Shown: positions 1 through 7,804 of the stretch, one piece after another
How the letters are laid out: every line of letters starts with the position of its first letter
Numbering within the stretch: position 1 is the stretch's first letter
Assembly: GCA_034421095.1 (NCBI GenBank)
Contig: DAOUKR010000026.1
Coordinates: forward strand, 186,001 to 250,000
Direction of reading: 5' to 3'
Length of the DNA: 64,000 nt
From: JAGWBG01 sp034421095
Lineage (GTDB): Bacteria > Chloroflexota > Dehalococcoidia > Lucifugimonadales > JAGWBF01
Translations under genes and position numbers: made by a program
Notes under the pieces: model-generated
Seen by the model: the letters and a program-made list of their open reading frames with translations, nothing else
What the model was told of the DNA's origin: nothing
The model's database searches: none

Positions 1-142
1 AAGTCGAGCCAGCGGGCTACCCGCTCAAGCAGCAATGCCAACGGGACACCCTGCCTGCTCGCTGCCCTCGATCCCCCGTGGAATCGAGCGCCACGGCTGC
101 AAGTGACCCGTTGGGACGTTATCGTTTGAAATTATGGCTACT

Positions 143-379
143 TTAGCCCGCTGCTGCGGCTTGCTTTCGTGCGTCCCTCCAGCCTGAACCGCCGCACTTC
201 CAGCACCTTGAAGTGCCCTGCTTTCCCTTTCCCCCGCACTGGGCGCAAATGGTAGACGGTGGCGCTACCAACACTTTGCCCTGGCTCCCGCATGGTCTAC
301 ACGGGTTTGATGAAACCTCTCCTGTCCCTTCACATAGAGCACAGGCTTCCGGGGTATAGCCTGCATTTGCTTGTGCCAT
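143..379 (-). CDS. stand-alone DnaJ-type cysteine-rich zinc-finger protein (78 aa)
   Basis: The short protein has four CxxC motifs, each followed by a Gly-rich turn (CALCEGTG, CRPCGSQG, CAQCGGKG, CWKCGGSG). This is the layout of the central zinc-binding domain of DnaJ, which holds two zinc ions. No J-domain and no C-terminal substrate-binding domain are present, so it is not a DnaJ chaperone. A good Shine-Dalgarno (GGAGGG, about 6 nt before the ATG) supports the start. It reads away from the hyu operon. It may bind zinc and act as a small chaperone or thiol protein; its function is not known. The zinc-finger call is firm, the role is not. Confidence 0.75.
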   Translation of the reverse strand: MAQANAGYTPEACALCEGTGEVSSNPCRPCGSQGKVLVAPPSTICAQCGGKGKQGTSRCWKCGGSGWRDARKQAAAAG

Positions 380-616
380 CCTATTTCCCTCCGTTGCAGC
401 AGATTCTCAACGTGACGGATGTTGTGATAGATGCGACAGGATTACAGTATACGTCAGGTTTTGGCACTTTACAACCGTTCCACGGTTACCTTCTAGGGCT
501 AGCCCATTAGTGAAAACGTCTTCGCCGTTGCGGCCTTGAGCCGGAATCCAGACTCCAAAGAAAGCGGGAGTGGCCAAGGGTGGGGCAATTCAAGTGCGAT
601 AGCTCTGCGGTAGCCC

Positions 617-790
617 TCACTCACCCTCCTGTATGGTGACGGCGATTCTCCGGGGCGGGTTTTGGCCCAGGAACCACTTCTGGACGTAGATGGTGCCGAT
701 GGCCGGGGGTTTACCGTCCGCCTCCTCCTGGTAGCGGACGGTGTTCTTGGTCTCTCGTTCGATGGTGAAATTTATAGTCTGCACTTCCAT
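617..790 (-). CDS. small conserved-type protein of unknown function (57 aa)
   Basis: A 57-residue frame starts with MEVQTINFTIERETKNTVRY and ends with VTIQEGE. The start has a strong Shine-Dalgarno (AGGAGG, 9 nt upstream). The amino acid composition is protein-like, with alternating strands and an IGTIYVQKWFLG segment, so it is probably a small all-beta protein. From memory, short proteins with a KNTVRY/F-E core occur in many bacteria, mainly Actinobacteria and Chloroflexota, without an assigned function. It is divergent from hyuA, with about 96 nt between the starts. I do not recognise a function. Confidence 0.65.
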   Translation of the reverse strand: MEVQTINFTIERETKNTVRYQEEADGKPPAIGTIYVQKWFLGQNPPRRIAVTIQEGE

Positions 791-837
791 GCAGTCCGTC
801 CTCCTGTAGTAATAGTATGAGGTTAGTATAGCACTGG

Positions 838-846
838 TGTTATAAT
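838..846 (+). promoter_or_regulatory. extended -10 promoter element before hyuA
   Basis: TGTTATAAT is a TGn-TATAAT extended -10 box about 40 nt upstream of the hyuA start. No good -35 hexamer is visible at 17 nt, which fits extended -10 promoters. Confidence 0.45.
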
Positions 847-886
847 TTAGATGTTCCCTCTTTTATGTGTTTAAGAAAGGTGCTTT

Positions 887-2905
887 ATGTCTGAGATAGT
901 AATCGGCATAGACGTCGGTGGCACGTTCACCGATTTCGCTGTCTTGAAGGATGGACAAATTATCGTGCACAAGCTGCCCTCCTCCCCCGCTGACCCCTCA
1001 CGGAGCATACTTCAGGGCATAGAGGAGTTGGAAGTCGGGGGTGACAACTCGGGAGAACAGGGACTCTTCGTCCACGGCTCCACGGTGGCGACCAACGCAC
1101 TGCTGGAGGGTAAGGGGGGCCGCACCGCTCTGGTGACCACCCAGGGCTTTGAGGACGTGCTTGAAATAGGAAGGCAGAGCAGGTCCGAGCTTTACGACCT
1201 GATGCTGGAACGGCCCCCTGTACTGGTCCCCAGGGAGCTTCGTCATGGAATAAAGGAGCGGGTGGACTACGCCGGTGCTGTTCTGACCTCGCCCTCGCCA
1301 GAGGACCTGGACGCTGTGGCCAGAGCCATAGAAGCGGCGGGCGTTGAGGCGGTGGCCGTATCCCTCCTCTTCTCCTTTCTGAATCCCCTTCACGAGGAGA
1401 TGCTGCGGGAGGCCCTGGAACAACTGGGTGCCAAGCCTTTCCTCTCCATATCCAGCCATGTGTTGCCCGAGTTCCGGGAGTACGAGCGCACCAGCACCAT
1501 CGTAGTCAACGCCTACGTAGGTCCTGTTATGGCCCGGTATCTGGCCAATCTTGAGAGGGCCCTGGGTAGCGGGCTGCGCATCATGCAGTCCTCGGGCGGC
1601 AGCATAATCGCTTCCCTGGCCGCATCCCAGCCCGTGCGTACCGTGTTGAGCGGCCCTGCCGGCGGTGTGGTAGGTGCCTTCTACACCGGCTCTCTGGCAG
1701 GCTACAAAGACATCATAACCCTGGACATGGGTGGCACATCTACCGATGTCTCCCTTTGCCCTGGCAGGATAAAGGAGACCACGTCATCCGTGCTGGGTGG
1801 ATACCCCATCAGCGTGCCCATGATTGAGATACACAGTGTAGGTGCCGGGGGAGGCTCCATCGCACGAGTTGACGAGGGAGGCGCGCTGCTGGTGGGTCCC
1901 CAGTCTGCCGGAGCCGACCCCGGCCCCGCCTGCTATGGGAAAGGCGACAGCATTACCGTTACCGATGCCAATCTGGTCTTGGGAAGACTGCAACCTGAGC
2001 ATTTTCTTGGTGGACGACTGCCCCTGGACTATAACCGGGCCGAAAGGCTCATGGGTGAGTTGGCAAAGAATATAGGGACCGGCACGCAGGAAGTTGCCTT
2101 GGGTATCATTCGAGTGGTGAACGCCAGTATGGAGCGGGCTATAAGGGCCATATCCCTGGAGCGAGGGTACGACCCCAGGGAGTTTACTCTGGTTCCCTTC
2201 GGGGGAGCGGGCCCCATGCACAGCTGCGACCTGGCCCAAGAGTTGGGCATACCCAGGGTGCTTATTCCTCCAAACCCGGGCATCTTGTCTGCTCTGGGTG
2301 TCGCCATCGCCGACATTGTGAAGGACTATTCCCGGACTGTCATGCTTCGAGGGCAGGACGTCAGCCGGCACCGACTGGAGGAGGATTTCTCTATCCTGGA
2401 GGACCAGGCCAGAGAAGACATGGGACAAGAAGGACTGAATATGGAGCGACTCGTGGCGCGGCGGTCCCTTGACGTGCGCTACGTGGGCCAGTCCTACGAG
2501 CTTAACGTGGACTATCCATCCCATCGTTCGGGGCGTTCCCTGGACCGGGCCATTGGCGGCGCCTTTCACAAAGCCCACAGGCAGCGATTCGGATACGCCG
2601 ACCCCTCGGAGCCGGTGGAGATAGTGAACCTTCGCCTGAAGATGGTAGTTCCTGTGGACGCGCCCACGCCCCAGCCCGAAGCGCCCGCCTCCGAGAATCC
2701 CAATGAGGCCCGTACCGGCGAGGCCAACGTAGTCTTCCGGGAAGGCGCTTTTGCCACCTCCCTCTATCTGCGGGACAGGCTGCATTGCGGCAACCGTATC
2801 CCCGGCCCGGCCCTTGTCCACCAGATGGACTCCACGATAGTGATACCGCCCGGCTGGGTGGCCGAGGTGGACCAGTGGAAGAACCTGGTAATCACCCCCG
2901 GATAA
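887..2905 (+). CDS. hyuA: hydantoinase/oxoprolinase A subunit (HyuA)
   Basis: This is the ATP-binding subunit of an ATP-dependent hydantoinase/5-oxoprolinase-type enzyme, which opens cyclic amides such as N-methylhydantoin; related acetophenone carboxylases use the same fold. Near the N-terminus DVGGTFTD (residues 9-16) is the phosphate-1 motif of the sugar kinase/actin superfamily. The hydantoinase_A core follows, with LDMGGTSTDVSL and GAGGGSIA, and FGGAGPMHSCDLA lies in the C-terminal half. At 672 aa it has the usual length. The Shine-Dalgarno AAAGGTG lies just before the ATG. The B subunit follows at 3622, separated only by a HEPN/MNT pair. The substrate cannot be told from sequence. Confidence 0.93.
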   Translation: MSEIVIGIDVGGTFTDFAVLKDGQIIVHKLPSSPADPSRSILQGIEELEVGGDNSGEQGLFVHGSTVATNALLEGKGGRTALVTTQGFEDVLEIGRQSRSELYDLMLERPPVLVPRELRHGIKERVDYAGAVLTSPSPEDLDAVARAIEAAGVEAVAVSLLFSFLNPLHEEMLREALEQLGAKPFLSISSHVLPEFREYERTSTIVVNAYVGPVMARYLANLERALGSGLRIMQSSGGSIIASLAASQPVRTVLSGPAGGVVGAFYTGSLAGYKDIITLDMGGTSTDVSLCPGRIKETTSSVLGGYPISVPMIEIHSVGAGGGSIARVDEGGALLVGPQSAGADPGPACYGKGDSITVTDANLVLGRLQPEHFLGGRLPLDYNRAERLMGELAKNIGTGTQEVALGIIRVVNASMERAIRAISLERGYDPREFTLVPFGGAGPMHSCDLAQELGIPRVLIPPNPGILSALGVAIADIVKDYSRTVMLRGQDVSRHRLEEDFSILEDQAREDMGQEGLNMERLVARRSLDVRYVGQSYELNVDYPSHRSGRSLDRAIGGAFHKAHRQRFGYADPSEPVEIVNLRLKMVVPVDAPTPQPEAPASENPNEARTGEANVVFREGAFATSLYLRDRLHCGNRIPGPALVHQMDSTIVIPPGWVAEVDQWKNLVITPG

Positions 2906-2920
2906 TGGAGTAATTAGCCC

Positions 2921-3310
2921 ATGAGACAGGAAGCCCTGGACTGGTTCAAGGAAGGCGAGGTGGACCTCCGGCGCGCCCACATGAGCGTGGAAGCGGAGGA
3001 TTACTCGTGGGCTTGCTTTGCCGCCCACCAGGCAATCGAGAAGGCCATGAAGGCACTTATTATAGGTCTTGGGCGCAGGACACCTCCCAGGATTCACGAC
3101 CTTACGGAACTCTTTCGTGAAATGGCGGATTTGGGGCTGAAAATACCTGGGGTAGACCTGTCGGAGGTCTCTCAGTATTATGTAACTGCTCGTTACCCCA
3201 ACGCCGGCCTTCATCGTCCTTCCCTGTCCTTCTCTCAGACACAGGCGGAGCGTGCCATACGAATCGCGGAGGAGATGCTTGCCAATGCTCGCCAACTCCT
3301 TGCCCCTTAA
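2921..3310 (+). CDS. HEPN-domain protein, partner of the downstream MNT nucleotidyltransferase
   Basis: The 129-aa protein is all alpha-helical, with the HEPN signature CFAAHQAIEKAMKAL (residues 32-46) and a C-terminal ARYPNAGLH segment that carries an R-x6-H pair (Arg91, His98), within the R-x4-6-H range of HEPN ribonucleases. It is followed, with a 26-nt overlap, by a minimal nucleotidyltransferase. HEPN/MNT pairs are known type VII-like toxin-antitoxin modules in which the MNT adenylylates the HEPN toxin. Here the pair sits between hyuA and hyuB in one transcription unit (15 nt after hyuA). It may be a true TA module or a housekeeping HEPN/MNT pair; sequence alone cannot decide. Confidence 0.88.
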   Translation: MRQEALDWFKEGEVDLRRAHMSVEAEDYSWACFAAHQAIEKAMKALIIGLGRRTPPRIHDLTELFREMADLGLKIPGVDLSEVSQYYVTARYPNAGLHRPSLSFSQTQAERAIRIAEEMLANARQLLAP

Positions 3311-3629
3311 AGTCGAGGATGCCATACGCTCCTTCCTCCGACGACTGAAGGCGGTCCATCCCGTCGCCCGCGTCTATCTGTACGGCAGCTTCGCCCGTGG
3401 AGACTGGCTGGAGGATAGCGACGTGGACTTGGTGGTGGTCTCCCCTGACCTCTCTGGGGAGTTGGTGGAGCGCATGGCGAGGCTGCGCCGCCTGGCCCCC
3501 TATACGATAGCCTTCGAAATTCTGGCCTATACCCCTGATGAGATGGAGCAGAAGCTCCGGGATAGCCTCATATGGCAGGAGATAGCATCCTACTGGATAG
3601 AGTTGACTGAAGAGGTGATAGATGGTTGA
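3285..3629 (+). CDS. MNT-type minimal nucleotidyltransferase
   Basis: YGSFARGDWLEDSDVDLVVV holds the G-S-x10-D-x-D metal-binding motif of the polymerase-beta nucleotidyltransferase fold (Gly34, Ser35, Asp46, Asp48). The protein is 114 aa from the ATG at 3285; an in-frame upstream ATG at 3252 would add 11 residues inside the HEPN gene. Small size and missing C-terminal domain are typical of MNT antitoxins that transfer AMP to a HEPN partner. It overlaps the HEPN gene by 26 nt and hyuB by 8 nt, so the genes are probably translationally coupled. Its stop codon is TGA, which shows that UGA also works as a stop here. Confidence 0.88.
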   Translation: MLANSLPLKVEDAIRSFLRRLKAVHPVARVYLYGSFARGDWLEDSDVDLVVVSPDLSGELVERMARLRRLAPYTIAFEILAYTPDEMEQKLRDSLIWQEIASYWIELTEEVIDG

Positions 3630-5235
3630 CCCCATAAGTCTGGAAGTGTTCAAGAACCTGTTCATCTCCGTGAGCGAGGAGATGGGGGTGGCCCTTCAAC
3701 GCACCGCCTACTCGCCCAACATCAAGGAGCGGCGGGACTTCTCCTGCGCCCTTTTCAGTCCCCAGGGCCAGATGATAGCCCAAGCCGCACACGTGCCCGT
3801 CCACCTGGGAGCCATGCCCGCCTCGGTGAAGGCGGCTATTGACAGCTTCACCGGCTCCCTGAGACCCGGCGACGTTGTGATACTCAACGACCCCTACCTG
3901 GGCGGTACTCACCTGCCCGACATCACCCTGGTGGCACCCGTCTACGTTACCGAAGATGGCGAGCGATCTCTGGCAGGATTCGTCTCCAACCGTGGACATC
4001 ACGCCGACGTTGGGGGCATGACCCCTGGATCTCTCCCACTGTCCACCGAGCTTTACCAGGAGGGGACCATCATCCCTCCCCTGAAGCTGGCCCGTAATGG
4101 GAGGCTGAACCAGGAGGTAGTGCAGCTCATCTGCCGCAATTCCCGGACGCCCGACGAGCGCAAGGGAGACCTGGCAGCCCAGTTTGCGTCCATCCGCGTG
4201 GGAGAGCGAAGGCTGGGGGAGATAGTCGCCCGGTACAATCTGGAGACCACCCTGGAGCACATGGAAGCCCTTCTGGACTACTCGGAGCGGCTTACCAGGG
4301 CTGCCATCGGCCGCATACCCGACGGCTCATACCACTACATGGACTATATGGACGACGACGGGCTCACCGACCAGCCTGTGCCCATAGCCGTAACGATTAC
4401 CGTAGACGACGATGAGATGGTGGTGGACTTCACAGGCACGTCCCCTGAGCGGCCGGGCTGCATCAACGCTCCCCTGGCGGTGACGGTCTCAGCGGTCCTG
4501 TACATGGTCCATTGTATCGTGGGCATGGACGTGCCTCCCAGCCAGGGTTGCCTGCGGCCCGTGAGTATCGTTGCACCCCGGGCATCCTTGATTAACCCGG
4601 ATCCCCAGCGTGGAGTGGCCGGGGGCAACGTGGAGACCTCCCAGCGTGTCACCGACGTACTGCTGGCTGCCATGTCCCAGGCCCTGCCGGACCTTATTCC
4701 ATCTGCCAGTCAGGGCAGTATGAATAACCTGTTAATCGGCGGCCATGACCTCACGCGGGACAAACCATTCGTCTACTACGAGACCATCGCCGGTGGGATG
4801 GGTGCCAGGCCCACCAAGGACGGCGTTTCGGGCATCCACACCCACATGACCAACACCATGAATACCCCCATTGAGGCCCTGGAGTTCGTTTATCCCCTGC
4901 GCCTACAGCGTTACGCTCTCCGCAGCGGTTCCGGAGGTGCCGGTAAATTCTCCGGGGGAGACGGCCTTGTGCGAGACGTGGAGTTCCTCACGAGGGCCAG
5001 GGTGACCATCCTGTCGGAGCGGCGCAGGTTCGCCCCATACGGACTCCACGGGGGCCACCATGGCGAGCGGGGAGAGAACGTGCTTTTCCGTGGTGGCTAC
5101 GAAGAAGTGAAGCTATCGGGGAAAGAGGTGCTTGACGTAGAGCCGGGAGACGTGCTGAGCATCCGCACCCCCGGTGGAGGCGGCTGGGGAGACCCGGGTT
5201 CTTCCCATGTCGAGAAGGGAGACTCAGCGCCATGA
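3622..5235 (+). CDS. hyuB: hydantoinase/oxoprolinase B subunit (HyuB)
   Basis: Second catalytic subunit of the ATP-dependent hydantoinase/oxoprolinase. It begins DPISLEVFKN and keeps the family landmarks RRDFSCALF, NDPYLGGTHLPD, GFVSNRGHHADVGG and RSGSGGAGKFSGGDGLVRD, ending with a TPGGGGWGDP tail. At 537 aa it is complete. The ATG lies inside the end of the MNT gene with a GAGGTGAT Shine-Dalgarno, so HyuB production is tied to the MNT frame. With HyuA it should form the A/B complex in the cytoplasm. Confidence 0.93.
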   Translation: MVDPISLEVFKNLFISVSEEMGVALQRTAYSPNIKERRDFSCALFSPQGQMIAQAAHVPVHLGAMPASVKAAIDSFTGSLRPGDVVILNDPYLGGTHLPDITLVAPVYVTEDGERSLAGFVSNRGHHADVGGMTPGSLPLSTELYQEGTIIPPLKLARNGRLNQEVVQLICRNSRTPDERKGDLAAQFASIRVGERRLGEIVARYNLETTLEHMEALLDYSERLTRAAIGRIPDGSYHYMDYMDDDGLTDQPVPIAVTITVDDDEMVVDFTGTSPERPGCINAPLAVTVSAVLYMVHCIVGMDVPPSQGCLRPVSIVAPRASLINPDPQRGVAGGNVETSQRVTDVLLAAMSQALPDLIPSASQGSMNNLLIGGHDLTRDKPFVYYETIAGGMGARPTKDGVSGIHTHMTNTMNTPIEALEFVYPLRLQRYALRSGSGGAGKFSGGDGLVRDVEFLTRARVTILSERRRFAPYGLHGGHHGERGENVLFRGGYEEVKLSGKEVLDVEPGDVLSIRTPGGGGWGDPGSSHVEKGDSAP

Positions 5236-5282
5236 CCGGAGAAAAGGTACGGAGCAAATATATCGCGTAGGAGAGGTGTAGA

Positions 5283-6047
5283 ATGGCGGGAAGCCTGGAA
5301 TCCAAGGTTGCTCTGGTGACTGGTGGAGGCTCGGGAATGGGGCGTGCCACCGCCCTGATATTTGCCAGGGAAGGGGCCAGGGTGGTCGTGGCTGACGTGA
5401 ATGCCGAGGGCGGCGAGGACACGGTAAGCATGATAAATGGTGCAGGTGGAGAGGCCATCTTCGCTCACGCCGACGTATCAAGATCAGCTGATGTTGAGGC
5501 GATGGTCAATAGGGCCGTCGAGACTTATGGACGGCTGGACTGCGCCCATAACAACGCTGGCATAGAGGGCCCGGTTGGGCTGCGCACCCACGAATACCCT
5601 GACGATGCCTGGGGCCAACTGATGAGTGTCAACCTCAAAGGTGTGTGGCTGTGCTTGAGGTACGAGATTCCCCAGATGCTCAAGCAGGGCGGGGGGGCCA
5701 TCGTAAACACTTCTTCGGCTGCCGGTCTGGTGGGCATGAGGGGCGCGTCGGCCTACGCTGCCACAAAGCATGGGGTGGCCGGGTTGACCAAGACAGCCGC
5801 ACTGGAATACGCTCGGTCGGGCATTCGTGTCAACGCCGTGTGCCCCGGCTTCATTCATACTCCCATGTTCGACCGCATCAACGTGGACAACCCAAGGGGT
5901 GAAGAGCAGGCCAGTGCGATGGAGCCAATCGGACGGCTGGGGACGCCGGAAGAAGTCGCCGAAGTTGTGGTGTGGCTATGTTCCGATGCGGCCTCATTCG
6001 TAACCGGAAACGTCATGCCTGTGGACGCGGGCTTTGTCATAGGATAG
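5283..6047 (+). CDS. short-chain dehydrogenase/reductase (SDR), glucose-1-dehydrogenase/FabG-like
   Basis: A classical SDR of 254 aa. It has the NAD(P)-binding TGGGSGMG near residues 13-20, the NNAG motif (HNNAGIEG), and the catalytic YAATK (Tyr158, Lys162). The residue after the second strand is acidic (VVADVNAE), which suggests NAD(H) preference. The C-terminal part (GRLGTPEEVAEVVVWLCSD) is typical of this group. A GAGAGGTG Shine-Dalgarno precedes the ATG. It lies 47 nt after hyuB and is probably co-transcribed. The substrate is unknown. Confidence 0.9.
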   Translation: MAGSLESKVALVTGGGSGMGRATALIFAREGARVVVADVNAEGGEDTVSMINGAGGEAIFAHADVSRSADVEAMVNRAVETYGRLDCAHNNAGIEGPVGLRTHEYPDDAWGQLMSVNLKGVWLCLRYEIPQMLKQGGGAIVNTSSAAGLVGMRGASAYAATKHGVAGLTKTAALEYARSGIRVNAVCPGFIHTPMFDRINVDNPRGEEQASAMEPIGRLGTPEEVAEVVVWLCSDAASFVTGNVMPVDAGFVIG

Positions 6048-6077
6048 CTGCACTACCAACATGATAAGGAGTCCAGA

Positions 6078-6506
6078 ATGGATACTGTGAGAGTCGAGAG
6101 CCTGAACAATCTTCAGCAGTTGGTCACCACCACCCGACATGCTTTCGTGGCAGATGATTCCCACTACGACGGCGACGAGCTTGGTCCCAACCCCTACGAG
6201 CTTCTCCTCTCGGCCCTGGGCACCTGAACGGCCATGACCCTTATCCTCTATGCGAGGAGAAAGGGCTGGCCCCTGGAGGGGGTCACTGTGGACCTGAGCT
6301 ACGACCGAGTCCACGCACGGGACTGCGAGGAATGTGAAGAAGATGACGACACAATGCTGGACTTGATTCGCCGCCACATCGTTGTGAAAGGCGACCTCAA
6401 CGAGGAGCAGCGTCAGAGGTTGCTGATAATCTCCCGCCGGTGTCCGGTCCATAGGACGCTGACGGAAGGCCCCAAGATTCTGGACGAGATGGAGGCGGAG
6501 GGGTAG
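6078..6506 (+). CDS. OsmC-like redox protein, candidate selenoprotein (Sec at in-frame TGA)
   Basis: From the ATG at 6078 (Shine-Dalgarno AAGGAG) the frame runs through one TGA at 6225-6227 (codon 50) and ends at 6506, giving 142 residues, the usual OsmC length. Before the TGA, LGPNPYELLLSALGT matches the OsmC helix that leads into the first peroxidatic cysteine (family form SALGACTAMT). After it the frame goes on TAMTLILYARRKGWPLEGVTV, as in the family. So UGA replaces the first catalytic Cys. The second family cysteine is present (RRCPVHRTL, Cys122). A strong hairpin starts 2 nt after the UGA. OsmC-like selenoproteins have been described from marine metagenomes (recalled, not checked). OsmC proteins reduce organic hydroperoxides. 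A simple nonsense mutation is less likely because the downstream frame is intact. Confidence 0.83.
6230..6271 (+). promoter_or_regulatory. candidate bacterial SECIS hairpin of the OsmC-like gene
   Basis: Three stacked stems fold without long interruptions: GGCCA 6230-6234 with TGGCC 6267-6271, CCCTT 6238-6242 with AAGGG 6261-6265, and TCCTC 6244-6248 with GAGGA 6254-6258, closing a TATGC loop. The loop starts 21 nt after the UGA, inside the 16-37 nt range expected for SelB recognition. The loop lacks a G in its first two positions, so it is not a perfect match to the usual apical-loop rule. Confidence 0.6.
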
Positions 6507-6581
6507 TGGGTTGATCCCGCAAGAGAAGCTCCAACTCTCTTGGTGTCTCACACTTGCTGAAATCCTACAGACTGGTGGAGG

Positions 6582-7232
6582 TCAGGAGCCGAGCAGGCCT
6601 TCGAAGATCTCTCGCCAATCCTCTGCGGTCTCGCTTCCGTAGATGACACTTGACAGGACAATGCCGTTGGAGTCGAGGGTCATATAGGCAGCCTGACGAG
6701 TGACGTTGTAGCTTTTCACCATGACAGGATCAGCGGTCGTCATGGGCCACGAGAATCCCTCGGCCTCTTTGAAAGACAGGATCTTTTCGGCGCTCTCTGA
6801 GGGGTCTACGTTCACCGCTAGAAAGCCAACGCGGTCCGTGTATTCGGGTCGGACGTTCTTAAGTTGCCTCAACGAGGCACGGCAGGTGGGTCACCAGGTG
6901 GTGTAGAAGTAGAGGACTACTGGCTGGCCCTGGAAACTGCCCAGAGTAACCTGCTCACCCTCCGCTGTGGTCAGCATGAAATCCGGGGCCTTCTGTCCCA
7001 TCTCGTGGCCCACCTCCAACGACGTTTGGATAGGTGGTGAGGTGGGCGTAGGCACCGCTGTGGGCTGTTGAGTTTCGGTAGAGTAGCTGGGACCAGCCGG
7101 TGTGGAGGTTGGGCGAGGCATTGGCGTGTCGGTAGCGGGTGCTTCGCTACTGCAACTGATGAGCAGAGCAGCGGCCGCAGACAGGCCCAAAGCCAAGGCC
7201 AGCCATCTAAATTTGTCAGTGAGGATGCTCAT
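6582..7232 (-). CDS. TlpA/ResA-like thioredoxin-fold lipoprotein, candidate selenoprotein with UPTC motif
   Basis: Read from the ATG at 7232, the frame crosses one TGA at 6893-6891 (codon 114) and ends at 6582, 216 residues in all. The N-terminus is a lipoprotein signal ending LLISC (Cys27) followed by a Pro/Thr-rich linker. A thioredoxin fold follows: KAPDFMLTTAEGEQVTL, then VVLYFYTTW-U-P-T-C, then RASLRQLKNV. Sec114 takes the place of the first Cys of the CxxC site, and Cys117 remains. The rest (FLAVNVDPSES, FSWPMTTADP, YNVTRQAAYMTLDSNG) is typical TlpA. It should be anchored on the outer face of the membrane and act in thiol-disulfide exchange. A small hairpin with a GUU loop follows the UGA. 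It is convergent with the OsmC-like gene, 75 nt apart. Confidence 0.82.
6865..6879 (-). promoter_or_regulatory. candidate bacterial SECIS hairpin of the TlpA-like gene
   Basis: On the minus strand UGCCUC pairs perfectly with GAGGCA around a GUU loop. The loop begins 17 nt after the UGA, and its first two bases are G-U, matching the known apical loop preference for SelB binding. The lower stem is not obvious. Confidence 0.58.
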
Positions 7233-7376
7233 TGGTATTGCTATATATTCCCTCGATTGTGTTCGGCTCCAGACATTAAGGATAACAGGTGGAGTTGGTG
7301 CTGTCCACAACCAAAATCACCCAAAAGGGAATGTTACCCTTGCGTTTTCAACCCCTTATATATTACGACGCTGCGT

Positions 7377-7727
7377 CTAGTCCACGTACTCGGTGGTGGG
7401 GCTGTCCGTGGGGAAGATGGTATACATCCTGGCATCTGCGCCGGACTCGTTCACCAGTCTGTGGGGTGTTCCGGGTGGGGCCAGCAGGGTGTCGCCCGGG
7501 CTCCCGTTGTGGGACTCGTCGCCCACAATCATCTGGACGTTGCCCTCCATCAGTATGATGGCCTCGTCGGTGGGATGGGTGTGCAGCCGCAGTGCGGAGC
7601 CGTGATGCATCACCAACTCTCCCACTGTAAGAGAGGCTGCGCCCGCCTCTTTGTTCACAAACCGGCGTGACTCCCTGCCATCCACCGGCTCCAGAGGGGG
7701 ATGGTTCCTGTGGTCAATTATGGGCAT
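7377..7727 (-). CDS. small cupin-domain protein
   Basis: A single-domain cupin of 116 aa. The first cupin motif is HHGSALRLHTHPTDEAIILMEG, with metal-ligand His residues and a Glu. The second is the PPGTPHRLVNESG segment. The start at 7727 (MPIIDHRN) is chosen because AAAGGAG lies 8 nt upstream; the frame remains open further upstream. Proteins of this kind are metal-binding dioxygenase-like or sugar/acid-binding proteins. No neighbour points to a substrate. Confidence 0.82.
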   Translation of the reverse strand: MPIIDHRNHPPLEPVDGRESRRFVNKEAGAASLTVGELVMHHGSALRLHTHPTDEAIILMEGNVQMIVGDESHNGSPGDTLLAPPGTPHRLVNESGADARMYTIFPTDSPTTEYVD

Positions 7728-7804
7728 GACTACGCTCCTTTCGTACACGTGGAATGGCCTACCACTGGATTTTATTGCTCTGGTCGGCTGCTGACAAGTG
7801 GTCG

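Noticed and set aside
1..142. Possible gene end at the left edge
   Set aside because: Several frames are open for 30-40 codons, but none shows recognisable protein sequence.
1784..3325. Long minus-strand open frame (513 codons) opposite hyuA and the HEPN gene
   Set aside because: It lies antisense to clear family members, has no recognisable domain and shows the biased composition of a shadow frame.
6225..6893. Idea that the two in-frame TGA codons mark pseudogenes or a changed genetic code
   Set aside because: Both downstream frames are intact and TGA sits only at redox-Cys positions, while TGA ends other genes normally.
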